Shown in pieces: positions 1 to 5,385 of a stretch of 12,835 bases of DNA. Where the stretch lies: positions 1 through 12,835 of the forward strand of contig JALRGF010000436.1 in assembly GCA_023253495.1 (NCBI GenBank), given 5' to 3'. This DNA is from Verrucomicrobiales bacterium. GTDB taxonomy: Bacteria; Verrucomicrobiota; Verrucomicrobiia; Verrucomicrobiales; V1-33. The notes under the pieces were generated by a model, which ran no database searches, had not been told where the DNA came from, and saw nothing but the letters and a program-made list of their open reading frames with translations. The position numbers and the translations under genes are program-made. The stretch's first letter is position 1, and each line of letters begins with the position of its first letter.

Positions 1-181
1 TGATCACGCCTTCCGCGGTGAAATGGATCGTCTCCTGCGCACCCGGCGCGTCAGGGGTGGCCATGGTTGCAAACGGACCGGCGACCGTGGCTCCGGCCGC
101 AGCGACCGCCCACGCCGCGAGGCGGAGCGGAATCCTCCGGCAGGATCGTCGCCGGCAGGATCGAGCGGGGGTCTGTTTCAT
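1..181 (-). CDS. Secreted protein of unknown function, N-terminal part only (runs off left edge)
   Basis: The minus-strand frame starts with ATG at 181-179 and stays open for 60 codons to the edge of the window. It begins MKQTPARSCRRRSCRRIPLR and continues with a hydrophobic stretch (LAAWAVAAAGATVAGPFA), a typical export signal with a very Arg-rich n-region; cleavage is plausible near residues 39-43, just before TPDAPGAQETIHF. The mature part visible here is only about 20 residues, so I cannot assign a family. The ATG shares ATGA with the stop of the upstream dimethylformamidase-like gene, so the two are probably translationally coupled and co-transcribed. No clear Shine-Dalgarno sequence precedes it, which fits coupling. 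The n-region contains an in-frame 15-base duplication (RSCRR twice). The start is inferred from the overlap and signal peptide; the product is unknown. Confidence 0.62.
   Translation of the reverse strand, partial: MKQTPARSCRRRSCRRIPLRLAAWAVAAAGATVAGPFATMATPDAPGAQETIHFTAEGVI
134..163 (-). repeat. 15-base tandem duplication in a signal-peptide coding region
   Basis: On the minus strand two adjacent 15-base units each encode Arg-Ser-Cys-Arg-Arg. The first 12 bases (CGATCCTGCCGG) are identical; the last codon is CGA in one and AGG in the other. The duplication is in frame and lengthens the positively charged n-region of the exported protein at the left edge. Confidence 0.7.
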
Positions 182-1557
182 TTCGACAGCCGGGCGAGAA
201 TATTCCGGGTGATGCGGTCGACCACCGGGTCGCCGCCGGCCAGCCCGTGGGCCCAGTCGGTGCTGCCGCAGGTGAAGACGGTGCCGCCGCGGGTGTAGAC
301 GCCGAGCACGGCATTCCCCTGACGACCGTTTTCCCAGTGGTCGTACCATTGGCAGTCGTCCGGATGCCATTGCGCGGGAGCACTGGCGAGGATCTCAAAC
401 GACTTCGGCGTGCCGTCGCGGTGGGTCGGAAACGGCAGGCCGTCGCGCCATTCGATCTCGCAGCCGTCACACTCGTAGCCGACTATCGTGTCTTTCCCGC
501 CGAAGCTGTCACCGCGCTTCAGGCCGGTGCCCTCATACAGCCAGTGGTCGGGCCGGTGGACGGTGAAGGCGCCGCTGCCGTCCATCAACTGGCCATGGCT
601 TTTGTGGTAGCCGCCCCAGAGAAATCCGACCCCGGTCAGTTCGTTCTCCGGCCGCTTGATGAGAAAATGGCTCCAGAGCGAGGAAAGCGTTTCGTACCCG
701 GCCCGCGCCCCGTACACCGGGTCGCTGTGGTAATTCTGTTTCCAGCAGGTGAGGGCAGTCCCGTTATCCTCGCTGCGGACCTGCCAGCAGCAGGTGTTGC
801 CGCTGAAAAACGCGACGTTCCCGCCGTCGCCGATAAATGCCTCAAGGTGGTCGCGCATCGGCTTCGACCAGTATTCATCATGCCCCACGCTGAGCACGAG
901 GCGGTACGCTTTGAGCATTTCGGGATGGAATTCCAGATCACTGTTGGCCGCGAATTCGAGCGGAATGCCGGCGCCCTCGGCCCAGTCGACAAACGGCCGC
1001 TCCCAGGTGTCAAACTGGCTGGCCGGCGGACGCTCGAACGAAACGCGGTGGCCTTGGTTGCCGCCCAGGCCGTTGTAAGCATACAGGCTGAAGCCGCCGA
1101 AGGCATTGTACGCATTGTAGGTATTCGTGCTCAGCTGGATGAGGACGCGCGAGCCGGCCCCGGGCTCGGCCGCCCGCAGCACAAAAAAACACGAGGCCGA
1201 CGCCTCCCCGGCCCGCAGCGAGACCCGATAATACCCGCTGCGCCAGTCGGCAGGAATCGGCACCGTCACCGCCACCGGCCAGCGACACCCCCTCGAGGAC
1301 GCATCGTCGGGTACCGGATGCGCGGCCCCGGCCAGACCGGTCTGCGACCACACCACCTGCGGCTCCCGCGCATGGCGCACGATTTCCGCACTGAAGGTCG
1401 GCGCCGCGGTCGACACATGCAGCGTGAGCGTGTCTCCCGGCGCGTAACTGACCCGCCCGGCATACCCGGCGAGGGCCGGAGGCGGCGCGGCCGCCGCGCC
1501 AACCGCAGCGCACCGGATCAGCCCGATCACCAGCGGAAGGAGAATGAGTCCTTTCAT
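178..1557 (-). CDS. Secreted protein with N,N-dimethylformamidase beta-subunit-like C-terminal domain
   Basis: The gene encodes 459 residues. Residues 1-24 form a signal peptide (MKGLILLPLVIGLIRCAAVG, then AAAA). Residues about 30-130 look like an Ig-type beta-sandwich, and residues about 135-455 match the C-terminal domain family of the N,N-dimethylformamidase large subunit. Landmarks are STNTYNAYNAFGG (143-155), the FAANSDLEF stretch (202-210), SVGHDEYW (223-230), FFSGNTCCW (250-258) and a C-terminal GSTDWAHGL (431-439). In the characterised Paracoccus enzyme a mononuclear iron held by two tyrosines and one glutamate hydrolyses the amide; Y229 in the HDEYW motif is the likeliest iron tyrosine here, but I cannot map the other ligands. 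Relatives are abundant as uncharacterised secreted proteins, so formamide need not be the substrate. It sits in the periplasm or outside. The stop overlaps the next start by ATGA. The ATG at 1557 has only a weak purine stretch upstream. Confidence 0.85.
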   Translation of the reverse strand: MKGLILLPLVIGLIRCAAVGAAAAPPPALAGYAGRVSYAPGDTLTLHVSTAAPTFSAEIVRHAREPQVVWSQTGLAGAAHPVPDDASSRGCRWPVAVTVPIPADWRSGYYRVSLRAGEASASCFFVLRAAEPGAGSRVLIQLSTNTYNAYNAFGGFSLYAYNGLGGNQGHRVSFERPPASQFDTWERPFVDWAEGAGIPLEFAANSDLEFHPEMLKAYRLVLSVGHDEYWSKPMRDHLEAFIGDGGNVAFFSGNTCCWQVRSEDNGTALTCWKQNYHSDPVYGARAGYETLSSLWSHFLIKRPENELTGVGFLWGGYHKSHGQLMDGSGAFTVHRPDHWLYEGTGLKRGDSFGGKDTIVGYECDGCEIEWRDGLPFPTHRDGTPKSFEILASAPAQWHPDDCQWYDHWENGRQGNAVLGVYTRGGTVFTCGSTDWAHGLAGGDPVVDRITRNILARLSK

Positions 1558-1631
1558 CCCGGAAGATGGCCCGGTGGCGTCCCCTTGACAATGAGGGGAA
1601 ACCTGATGGTGGACTCCTCACCGCCCGCTCA

Positions 1632-1680
1632 GGCGACCCGCAGGAGGCGTCTCGTTGCAGCCTCCTCCTTGCGCGCCACC
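1632..1680 (-). other. 49-nt two-part hairpin flanked by direct repeats
   Basis: Read on the minus strand, GGTGGCGCGC (1680-1671) can pair with GCGGGTCGCC (1641-1632) in 9 of 10 positions when two G-U pairs are allowed. A 4-nt bulge follows, then a perfect 7-bp stem AGGAGGC/GCCTCCT around an 11-nt loop (1659-1649). The wobble pairs become mismatches on the plus strand, so the structure is better as minus-strand RNA. The hairpin is bracketed by near-identical direct repeats CCCGCCTCAGGC (1690-1701) and CCCGCTCAGGC (1624-1634). It lies between the HsdR remnant and the dimethylformamidase-like gene, in the probable leader of the latter. It could be a REP-like mobile repeat, an RNA leader structure, or a terminator for the remnant upstream; there is no T-tract. 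Confidence 0.5.
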
Positions 1681-1681
1681 C

Positions 1682-1719
1682 GGCGGGATCCCGCCTCAGG
1701 CCCATGCCGGCCCCCGGCA
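1682..1719. repeat. Two adjacent perfect palindromes
   Basis: GGCGGGATCCCGCC at 1682-1695 is a perfect 14-base palindrome. TGCCGG at 1705-1710 and CCGGCA at 1714-1719 form a 6-bp stem with a 3-base loop. Both lie next to the larger hairpin at 1632-1680, just past the end of the HsdR remnant. They may be operator-like, part of a dispersed repeat, or a weak terminator; the sequence does not decide. Confidence 0.5.
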
Positions 1720-1748
1720 CGCACGGGTGTTTCTGAGTCTGAGCCGAG

Positions 1749-2033
1749 TCAGTAGTAGGTGCGGATATACGAATAGGACCTCTCAAACAGGGAGTGATCA
1801 GTATGGAGCTTGTACTTGAGCAGGGCGCGCCGCAGCGCCTGTTTCACCTCGCGTTCCCCCTGGGCAGTGGCCTGCCAGCCGTCGAAGCGAACCTGCTTCA
1901 CGATGGCGTCGATGTCGGCCACGATGCGCTCAACGATGACGTGGGTGTGTTTCCCCTTCACCTCGTTGAACAGCTCGGTCAGTGCGGATAAAGCGCGATC
2001 TTGCTCCTCTTCGGGCTCGACCTGCTTTTCGGC
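1749..2033 (-). pseudogene. hsdR: C-terminal remnant of type I restriction enzyme subunit R
   Basis: The last 94 codons before the TGA at 1749 read as the extreme C-terminus of HsdR. The family pattern is visible in ERIVADIDAIVKQVRF, DGWQATAQGEREVKQALRR and LLKYKLHTDHSLFERSYSYI followed by RTYY. Full HsdR proteins are about 800-1100 residues with an N-terminal nuclease domain and two helicase domains that drive DNA translocation and cleavage; all of that is missing. The frame stays open upstream to 2285, but those residues do not resemble HsdR and overlap an IS21 fragment in another frame. The tail is probably what remains after a deletion or insertion that removed the body of hsdR. Cleavage function is impossible. 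No hsdM or hsdS is present in the window. Confidence 0.75.
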
Positions 2034-2158
2034 TCCAGCGCGGCATATTTGGAGACCGTATCGGGATGAAGGTTCAGTTCCTGAGCGATCTGCGCATAGC
2101 TGAGCACCCCTTCCCGATGAAGCTGCCGCACACGGCAGTAGATTTCGTAGGTGATCAT
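1979..2158 (-). pseudogene. istA: N-terminal remnant of IS21-family transposase IstA
   Basis: An ATG at 2158 opens a 59-codon frame beginning MITYEIYCRVRQLH, then a helix-turn-helix (LSYAQIAQELNLHPDTVSKY, residues 19-38). This is how IS21-family IstA transposases start, where the N-terminal HTH binds the element ends. IstA is normally about 400-500 residues with a DDE integrase core; here similarity stops near residue 40 (about 2039) and the frame ends at a TGA at 1979-1981. From about 2033 on, another frame carries the HsdR tail, so the breakpoint lies at about 2033-2040. The start overlaps the stop of the preceding small ORF by ATGA, suggesting that the original operon order is preserved. 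It cannot transpose; no istB is present. Confidence 0.72.
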
Positions 2159-2373
2159 CGTGTGTCGCCCTCCTCTTTGACGCCGAACAGAGAGCGCAGG
2201 ACCTCGCCAACCTCACGCACACTGCCCACACGCGCGGGCGGTGACAGAAGCACCCGCGCCATCGTGCCGGACACGCTCGGCTCAAGGCTCAGCACCTGGT
2301 AAAACGGCCGGCGGTAGGCGATCAGACCCGCCTGCTGCAGTTCGCCACGGGCTTCCCCGATCTGCCCGGTGGC
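2155..2373 (-). pseudogene. C-terminal remnant of a small winged-helix-like protein upstream of istA
   Basis: The minus-strand frame ending with TGA at 2157-2155 encodes about 72 residues with protein-like character: GQIGEARGELQQAGLIAYRR then PFYQVLSLEP, later VREVGEVLRSLFGVKEEGDT. The pattern of a recognition-helix-like segment followed by a beta hairpin (LIAYRRPFYQVLSL) suggests a winged-helix domain. From memory, similar short proteins precede IS21-type istA genes in some bacteria, but I cannot verify this. The frame has no start codon of its own and begins abruptly right after the decayed tail of the zinc-ribbon gene, so its N-terminus is probably deleted. It overlaps the istA start by 4 bases, the usual sign of translational coupling in an operon. 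Confidence 0.5.
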
Positions 2374-2378
2374 ACTTG

Positions 2379-2468
2379 TTACGCATTGGCGGTCAAAACA
2401 GCGATAAGCCCGACAAAAAAAGCCGGTTGCGGCTGGCAGATCTCTTGTAACGCACGCAAGAGACCGGA
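2379..2468 (-). pseudogene. Read-through tail of the zinc-ribbon gene, separated by an in-frame TAA
   Basis: After the TAA at 2469-2471 the same frame continues for 29 sense codons: SGLLRALQEICQPQPAFFVG then LIAVLTANA, ending at another TAA. The stretch is hydrophobic and ordered and repeats the ALQEIC motif seen just before the first stop, so it looks like the original C-terminus. The next bases, GCGTAACAAG, differ by one base from GCGTTACAAG (Ala-Leu-Gln) of the other copies, so the second TAA may also be a TTA-to-TAA change. The tail is best read as decayed coding sequence. Confidence 0.5.
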
Positions 2469-2523
2469 TTACTCAACACCCTTATCCTGAACGATTTGTT
2501 CCGCGCAGATCTCTTGTAACGCA
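2436..2523 (-). repeat. 19-base direct repeat inside the zinc-ribbon gene
   Basis: The 19 bases at 2436-2454 and at 2505-2523 are identical (plus strand GCAGATCTCTTGTAACGCA), 69 bases apart and therefore in the same frame. On the minus strand each encodes Ala-Leu-Gln-Glu-Ile-Cys. A third, degenerate copy (CTTGTTACGCA) lies at 2376-2386. The repeat seems to be an internal peptide repeat of the gene rather than a target-site duplication. Confidence 0.75.
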
Positions 2524-2780
2524 TCCCCGCCTCCAGACTTCTTTTTACGCTGCCAGTGCTTCGGGTGCGCCTCCCGCCACCGCTTCACCCGCTCGCAGGC
2601 CTCCTTCCCGCGGAAGTACCCGGCGTTCTCCGGCCGGCTCAACCATCGCCGCTGGCTGGCCGCCTTCGACGCCCTCCGACACGCCTCCTTCCCACAGTAC
2701 CGCTGCCGCCCCCGCTTCCGCGGCTCGCTCTTACGCTCTTCATTGCAATGCAGGCACTTGAAAAACGTCGGGACTCTCAT
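2469..2780 (-). CDS. Small zinc-ribbon protein, probably C-terminally truncated
   Basis: The 103-residue protein starts MRVPTFFKCLHCNEE. It has a four-cysteine zinc-ribbon pattern C-x2-C (C9, C12) and C-x4-C in QRYCGKEACRRASK, followed by a very basic helical region (AASQRRWLSRPENAGYFRGK then RVKRWREAHPKHWQRKKK). This cysteine and basic arrangement recurs in small uncharacterised proteins of Planctomycetes, Verrucomicrobia and Proteobacteria, often near transposases; nucleic-acid binding is a reasonable guess, with no known activity. The end, ALQEICAEQIVQDKGVE, runs into a TAA, beyond which the frame continues with a repeated ALQEIC segment, so the gene is likely shortened by a nonsense change. 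A TTG at 2786 is an alternative start; I prefer ATG at 2780. Together with the winged-helix and IstA fragments it forms one minus-strand series. Confidence 0.6.
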   Translation of the reverse strand: MRVPTFFKCLHCNEERKSEPRKRGRQRYCGKEACRRASKAASQRRWLSRPENAGYFRGKEACERVKRWREAHPKHWQRKKKSGGGDALQEICAEQIVQDKGVE

Positions 2781-2824
2781 CAGCAAGTCCGGTCATCTCA
2801 CCCTCCTCCCCCCGCTCCCCCCAC

Positions 2825-2940
2825 AAGAAAATCCACCCCCGCTCAGCGCCACACCCATCCCCAACTCCACCCCTCAAGAAAACCCAGGAAGAAAAGTTCG
2901 GAGGCGAAGTTCCCGAAGAAAATCCAGCCCAAGAAAACCC
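2825..2940 (-). repeat. Four copies of a GGRTTTTCTT motif
   Basis: On the minus strand GGRTTTTCTT (plus strand AAGAAAAYCC) occurs at 2825-2834, 2876-2885, 2916-2925 and 2931-2940, two with A and two with G at the third position, all in the same orientation. A partial copy lies at 2888-2894. The stretch 2787-3014 has no convincing gene and is strikingly C-rich on the plus strand. IS21-type elements carry multiple repeated sequences near their ends for transposase binding, which is the likeliest explanation here. Confidence 0.55.
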
Positions 2941-2974
2941 GACGTTCACACCGCCCATTCCGCCGGACGTTCAC
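2941..2974. repeat. Pair of 9-base direct repeats
   Basis: GACGTTCAC occurs at 2941-2949 and again at 2966-2974, 25 bases apart, directly beyond the GGRTTTTCTT series. It may belong to the same transposon end or be the border between the element and the Fic remnant. Confidence 0.4.
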
Positions 2975-3014
2975 TTCGGCCATGGCAGCATTGGTGCAGG
3001 AGGCGGCCGAGGAC

Positions 3015-3019
3015 GGAGG
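3015..3019 (+). promoter_or_regulatory. Strong Shine-Dalgarno site before the Fic-tail ORF
   Basis: GGAGG at 3015-3019 lies 5 bases before the ATG at 3025. It is the best ribosome binding site seen in the window and supports this internal start for the Fic-tail fragment, although it could be chance. Confidence 0.45.
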
Positions 3020-3024
3020 TGGTG

Positions 3025-3279
3025 ATGGTGCTGGATTTGTTCAATCACCGACAGGTGGAAATCATCCGCAACGCCCTGAAACATCCGGGCCAGCGCTACA
3101 CCTTCGCCAGCCATCAAAAGAGCCACAATGTGGTGTATCAAACCGCACGGACCGACCTGCTCGGTCTCGGCGAGTGCGGAGTGCTGGAGAAACGCAAGAA
3201 GGGCAAGCAAATGATCTTCTTCGCACCGGCGGACTTGCCGGCACGCCTCCTCAGGCTCAAAGAAGAGGCGGGCGCATGA
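3025..3279 (+). CDS. C-terminal winged-helix fragment of a Fic-family protein
   Basis: The 84-residue frame begins MVLDLFNHRQVEIIRNALKH and contains YTFASHQKSHNVVYQTARTD followed by LLGLGECGVLEKRKKGKQMI. This matches the C-terminal winged-helix segment of Fic-family (AMP-transferase) proteins, where FNHRQ...HPxxxYT...SHNVxYxTARTDLLxLxxxGLLEKxKxGK is the recurrent pattern. The Fic catalytic core with the HPFxxGNGR motif, which lies before it in full-length proteins of several hundred residues, is absent. The frame is open back to 2743, but that part is antisense to the zinc-ribbon gene and repeats and does not look like Fic. With ATG 3025 and the GGAGG ahead of it, a short stand-alone DNA-binding-like protein could be made; otherwise this is a pseudogene. 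Confidence 0.6.
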   Translation: MVLDLFNHRQVEIIRNALKHPGQRYTFASHQKSHNVVYQTARTDLLGLGECGVLEKRKKGKQMIFFAPADLPARLLRLKEEAGA

Positions 3280-3539
3280 GGCTCAACGAATCCATTGTCG
3301 ACACTTCATCGTCCCGGATGACGAATTTCGCGTGACACCGCACGGAAAATAATGCCCGAAAACGGGGTGTTGGCGACCGGGTTTCCATGTGCATCCGGGG
3401 TGCTTTCGGACGCGCGGTCAATAGCAAGGTGAAGCGCGGGGCGGAAAGGACCCCGGCCTGATTTTGGTGGAGCAAGCCAGGCGGTTTTTTCATCAAAGTT
3501 GAACCGCATGGGCTGCCGGACGAAGCGGGGCGAGCGCGG
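3280..3539. other. Intergenic stretch without a recognised gene
   Basis: Between the Fic tail and the end of the amidase gene I see no protein-like frame. Minus-strand frames here (for example 3306-3509) lack family features and a ribosome site. The only structure of note is a weak terminator-like hairpin at 3456-3490. Confidence 0.5.
3456..3490 (+). terminator. Possible intrinsic terminator
   Basis: GCCTG (3456-3460) can pair with CAGGC (3478-3482), followed by GG and six T residues. The loop is long (17 nt) and the stem only 5 bp, so this is a weak candidate for ending plus-strand transcripts from the Fic-tail side. Confidence 0.3.
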
Positions 3540-5156
3540 TCAGCCTGCCAGGGTGGCGCGAAACTCCGGTCGCCGGCGATGCCGTGTCGATTGCTCAAAG
3601 GCGTAGCCAAGTCGCAGCAGGGTGGCTTCGCTCCAGGCGCGTCCGAGGAAGGCGAGGCCGACGGGCAGGCCGTGGACGTGGCCGGCTGGAACTGTCAGGC
3701 TGGGCGTGCCGGCAACGGCGGCGACCGAATATCCGGTGGGCATGCCCTGGTCGCCGAAGATCCAGTCGGTGGAGTGCGCCGGCCCTCCGGAAGGAACCAC
3801 GACGGCATCGAGTCGGTGGGTATCCATGACGGCGTCGATCCCCTGGTGGCGGGCGATCTGCCGGCAGGCCTCGCGGGCCTGGAGGTATTCCGGACTGGTC
3901 AGCGGGCCGCACGACTGGGCGGCCAGGCAGTGTTCCTGTCCGAACCATGGCATGACCGTGTCGCGGTGGGCCTGGTTGAAGGCGATCACGTCGGCCAGTG
4001 AGCGGACCGGGGCGCCCGGGCGGGCCGCGAGGCAGGCATTCAGGCCGGCCTTGAACTCGTGGTGCAGCACCAGCAGTTCATGCCCGCCGAAGCCGCCCAG
4101 GCCCGGCGCATCGACAGGGTCAATCATTTCCGCGCCTGCGTCCCGGAGAGCGTCGAGCGCCGCCTCCAGCACCGACCGGACCGGTGGCGGAGCCTCGAAA
4201 AACCGGCGGGCCACTCCGATCCGCGCCCTTTTCAATCCATCGGGTTGCAGCAGAAGCCGGAGGTCCCCGATACCGGGGCCGGCGCCGTCGGCCATGGCTT
4301 CGTCGAGCGGATCCCGTCCGGTCATGGCCTGCAGAAGAATGGCGGCGTCGGTCACCGTCCTCGCCATCGGGCCTGCGGTGTCCTGGGAGCGCGAGATCGG
4401 GATGATGCCGGAGCGGCTGATCAGGCCGACCGTCGGTTTCATTCCGACCAGCCCGCAATAGGCTGAGGGGGAGAGGATGGAGCCGTCGGTTTCGGTGCCC
4501 ACGGCGGCGGCGCCCAGGCTGGCGGCCACGGCGGCGGCCGAGCCGGAGCTGGACCCGGACGGATTCCGGTCAAGGACATACGGATTGCGGGTCTGACCGC
4601 CGCAGGAACTCCAGCCGCTGGTCGAGCGGTGGCCTCGGAAATTCGCCCACTCGCTGAGGTTCGTCTTGCCGAGAATGATCGCCCCGGCCGCGCGGAGCTG
4701 AGCCACCACAAAGGCGTCGGCGGCCGCCCGCGAACCGGCCAGCGCCAGCGAGCCGGCCGTCGTCGGCATGCGGTCGCCGGTGTCCAGATTGTCCTTGAGC
4801 AGGATGGGAATGCCGTGCAGCGGGCCCCGGAGGCGGCCGGCTTTCCTTTCGTCGTCGAGGCGCGCGGCGATGTCCATCGCCTCGGCATTGACCCACAACA
4901 CGGAACGAAGCGCCGGCCCGGCGCGGTCGATGGCTTCGATCCGCTCACGATAGAGCTGCGTCAGTCCCGCCGAGGACCAGCGACCCGATTGCAGTCCCTC
5001 CTGGAGTTCAGGGATGCCCATCTCATCGAGCTCGAAGCCGGCGACGGGTGTCGTCGGCGTGGAGGCCCGCCCGGTCGTGGTCGCGGTCACGGTCGCGGGC
5101 GGGGCCAGCGCGGCCCCGCTCATCGCGGAATGTTTCAAAAAGTGCCGTCGTTTCAT
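3540..5156 (-). CDS. Tat-exported amidase (amidase signature family)
   Basis: The gene encodes 538 residues. The N-terminus MKRRHFLKHSAMSG is a twin-arginine export signal (RRHFLK), so the enzyme is exported folded. The amidase-signature core follows: HGIPILLKDN with the catalytic Lys at K121, the Ser-Gly-rich loop NPSGSSSGSAAAV (198-210) with the cis-Ser near S202, and VGTETDGSILSPSAYCGLVG with the nucleophile at S226. Spacings K121-S202-S226 fit the Ser-cisSer-Lys triad of the family. The C-terminus has the expected GTPSLTVPAG and GLPVGLAFLG segments. The reaction is amide hydrolysis to acid and ammonia or amine, in the cell envelope; the substrate cannot be told from sequence. GatA is excluded by the export signal and lack of gatB/gatC. 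The gene stands alone and is divergent from the large secreted protein gene at 5386. Confidence 0.93.
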   Translation of the reverse strand: MKRRHFLKHSAMSGAALAPPATVTATTTGRASTPTTPVAGFELDEMGIPELQEGLQSGRWSSAGLTQLYRERIEAIDRAGPALRSVLWVNAEAMDIAARLDDERKAGRLRGPLHGIPILLKDNLDTGDRMPTTAGSLALAGSRAAADAFVVAQLRAAGAIILGKTNLSEWANFRGHRSTSGWSSCGGQTRNPYVLDRNPSGSSSGSAAAVAASLGAAAVGTETDGSILSPSAYCGLVGMKPTVGLISRSGIIPISRSQDTAGPMARTVTDAAILLQAMTGRDPLDEAMADGAGPGIGDLRLLLQPDGLKRARIGVARRFFEAPPPVRSVLEAALDALRDAGAEMIDPVDAPGLGGFGGHELLVLHHEFKAGLNACLAARPGAPVRSLADVIAFNQAHRDTVMPWFGQEHCLAAQSCGPLTSPEYLQAREACRQIARHQGIDAVMDTHRLDAVVVPSGGPAHSTDWIFGDQGMPTGYSVAAVAGTPSLTVPAGHVHGLPVGLAFLGRAWSEATLLRLGYAFEQSTRHRRRPEFRATLAG

Positions 5157-5385
5157 GAGACTCCGGGCGCGCCGCCCTGTGGTATCTTAACGCAGATGGT
5201 CACGGCGGGCGCGTTTCTTCTTCGCCATCAAAGCGGAGTGCTGCCGTGGCCCCCGATCGGCCCGGGCGTGACCCCATCGGCACGGGCGCGGTCACACCCG
5301 TCCCGGTGGAGCTGCCGAATTTCGAGCTTCCTGATCCGGAAAATTCAAGGCAGCATTCCATGAGGAAATCACTGCCTGCATCTCC

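Larger units (their letters stand above)
2033..2974 (-). mobile_element. Decayed IS21-like element with accessory ORFs
   Basis: Four signs support a fossil element: the IstA N-terminus; two small ORFs in front of it on the same strand, one overlapping istA by ATGA; a set of short repeats beyond the start of the first ORF; and truncated unrelated genes on either side (HsdR tail to the left, Fic tail to the right). One end appears deleted together with the body of hsdR. The other end probably lies between 2825 and 3015, where the repeats are, but no terminal inverted repeat or target duplication can be set. The boundaries given are therefore approximate. Confidence 0.45.

Noticed and set aside
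1585..1613. Plus-strand sigma-70 promoter suggested by TTGACA at 1585-1590
   Set aside because: No TATAAT-like box at the right distance, and no plus-strand gene follows.
67..1755. 562-codon open frame on the plus strand over the DMFase-like gene
   Set aside because: It is antisense to a clear family member with a signal peptide, and its translation is Arg/Pro/Ala-rich with no domain pattern; high GC makes stop-free shadows common.
2034..2285. Extended N-terminus of the HsdR fragment to 2285
   Set aside because: Residues before about 2033 show no HsdR similarity and overlap IstA and winged-helix fragments in other frames.
1749..3279. Intact defence island (type I restriction plus Fic toxin)
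   Set aside because: Only C-terminal fragments of HsdR and Fic are present; catalytic parts, hsdM/hsdS and an antitoxin are missing.
178..5156. Amide-degradation operon linking the DMFase-like gene with the amidase
   Set aside because: They are about 2 kb apart, separated by remnant genes, and neither substrate is known; the shared amide theme alone does not support a pathway.
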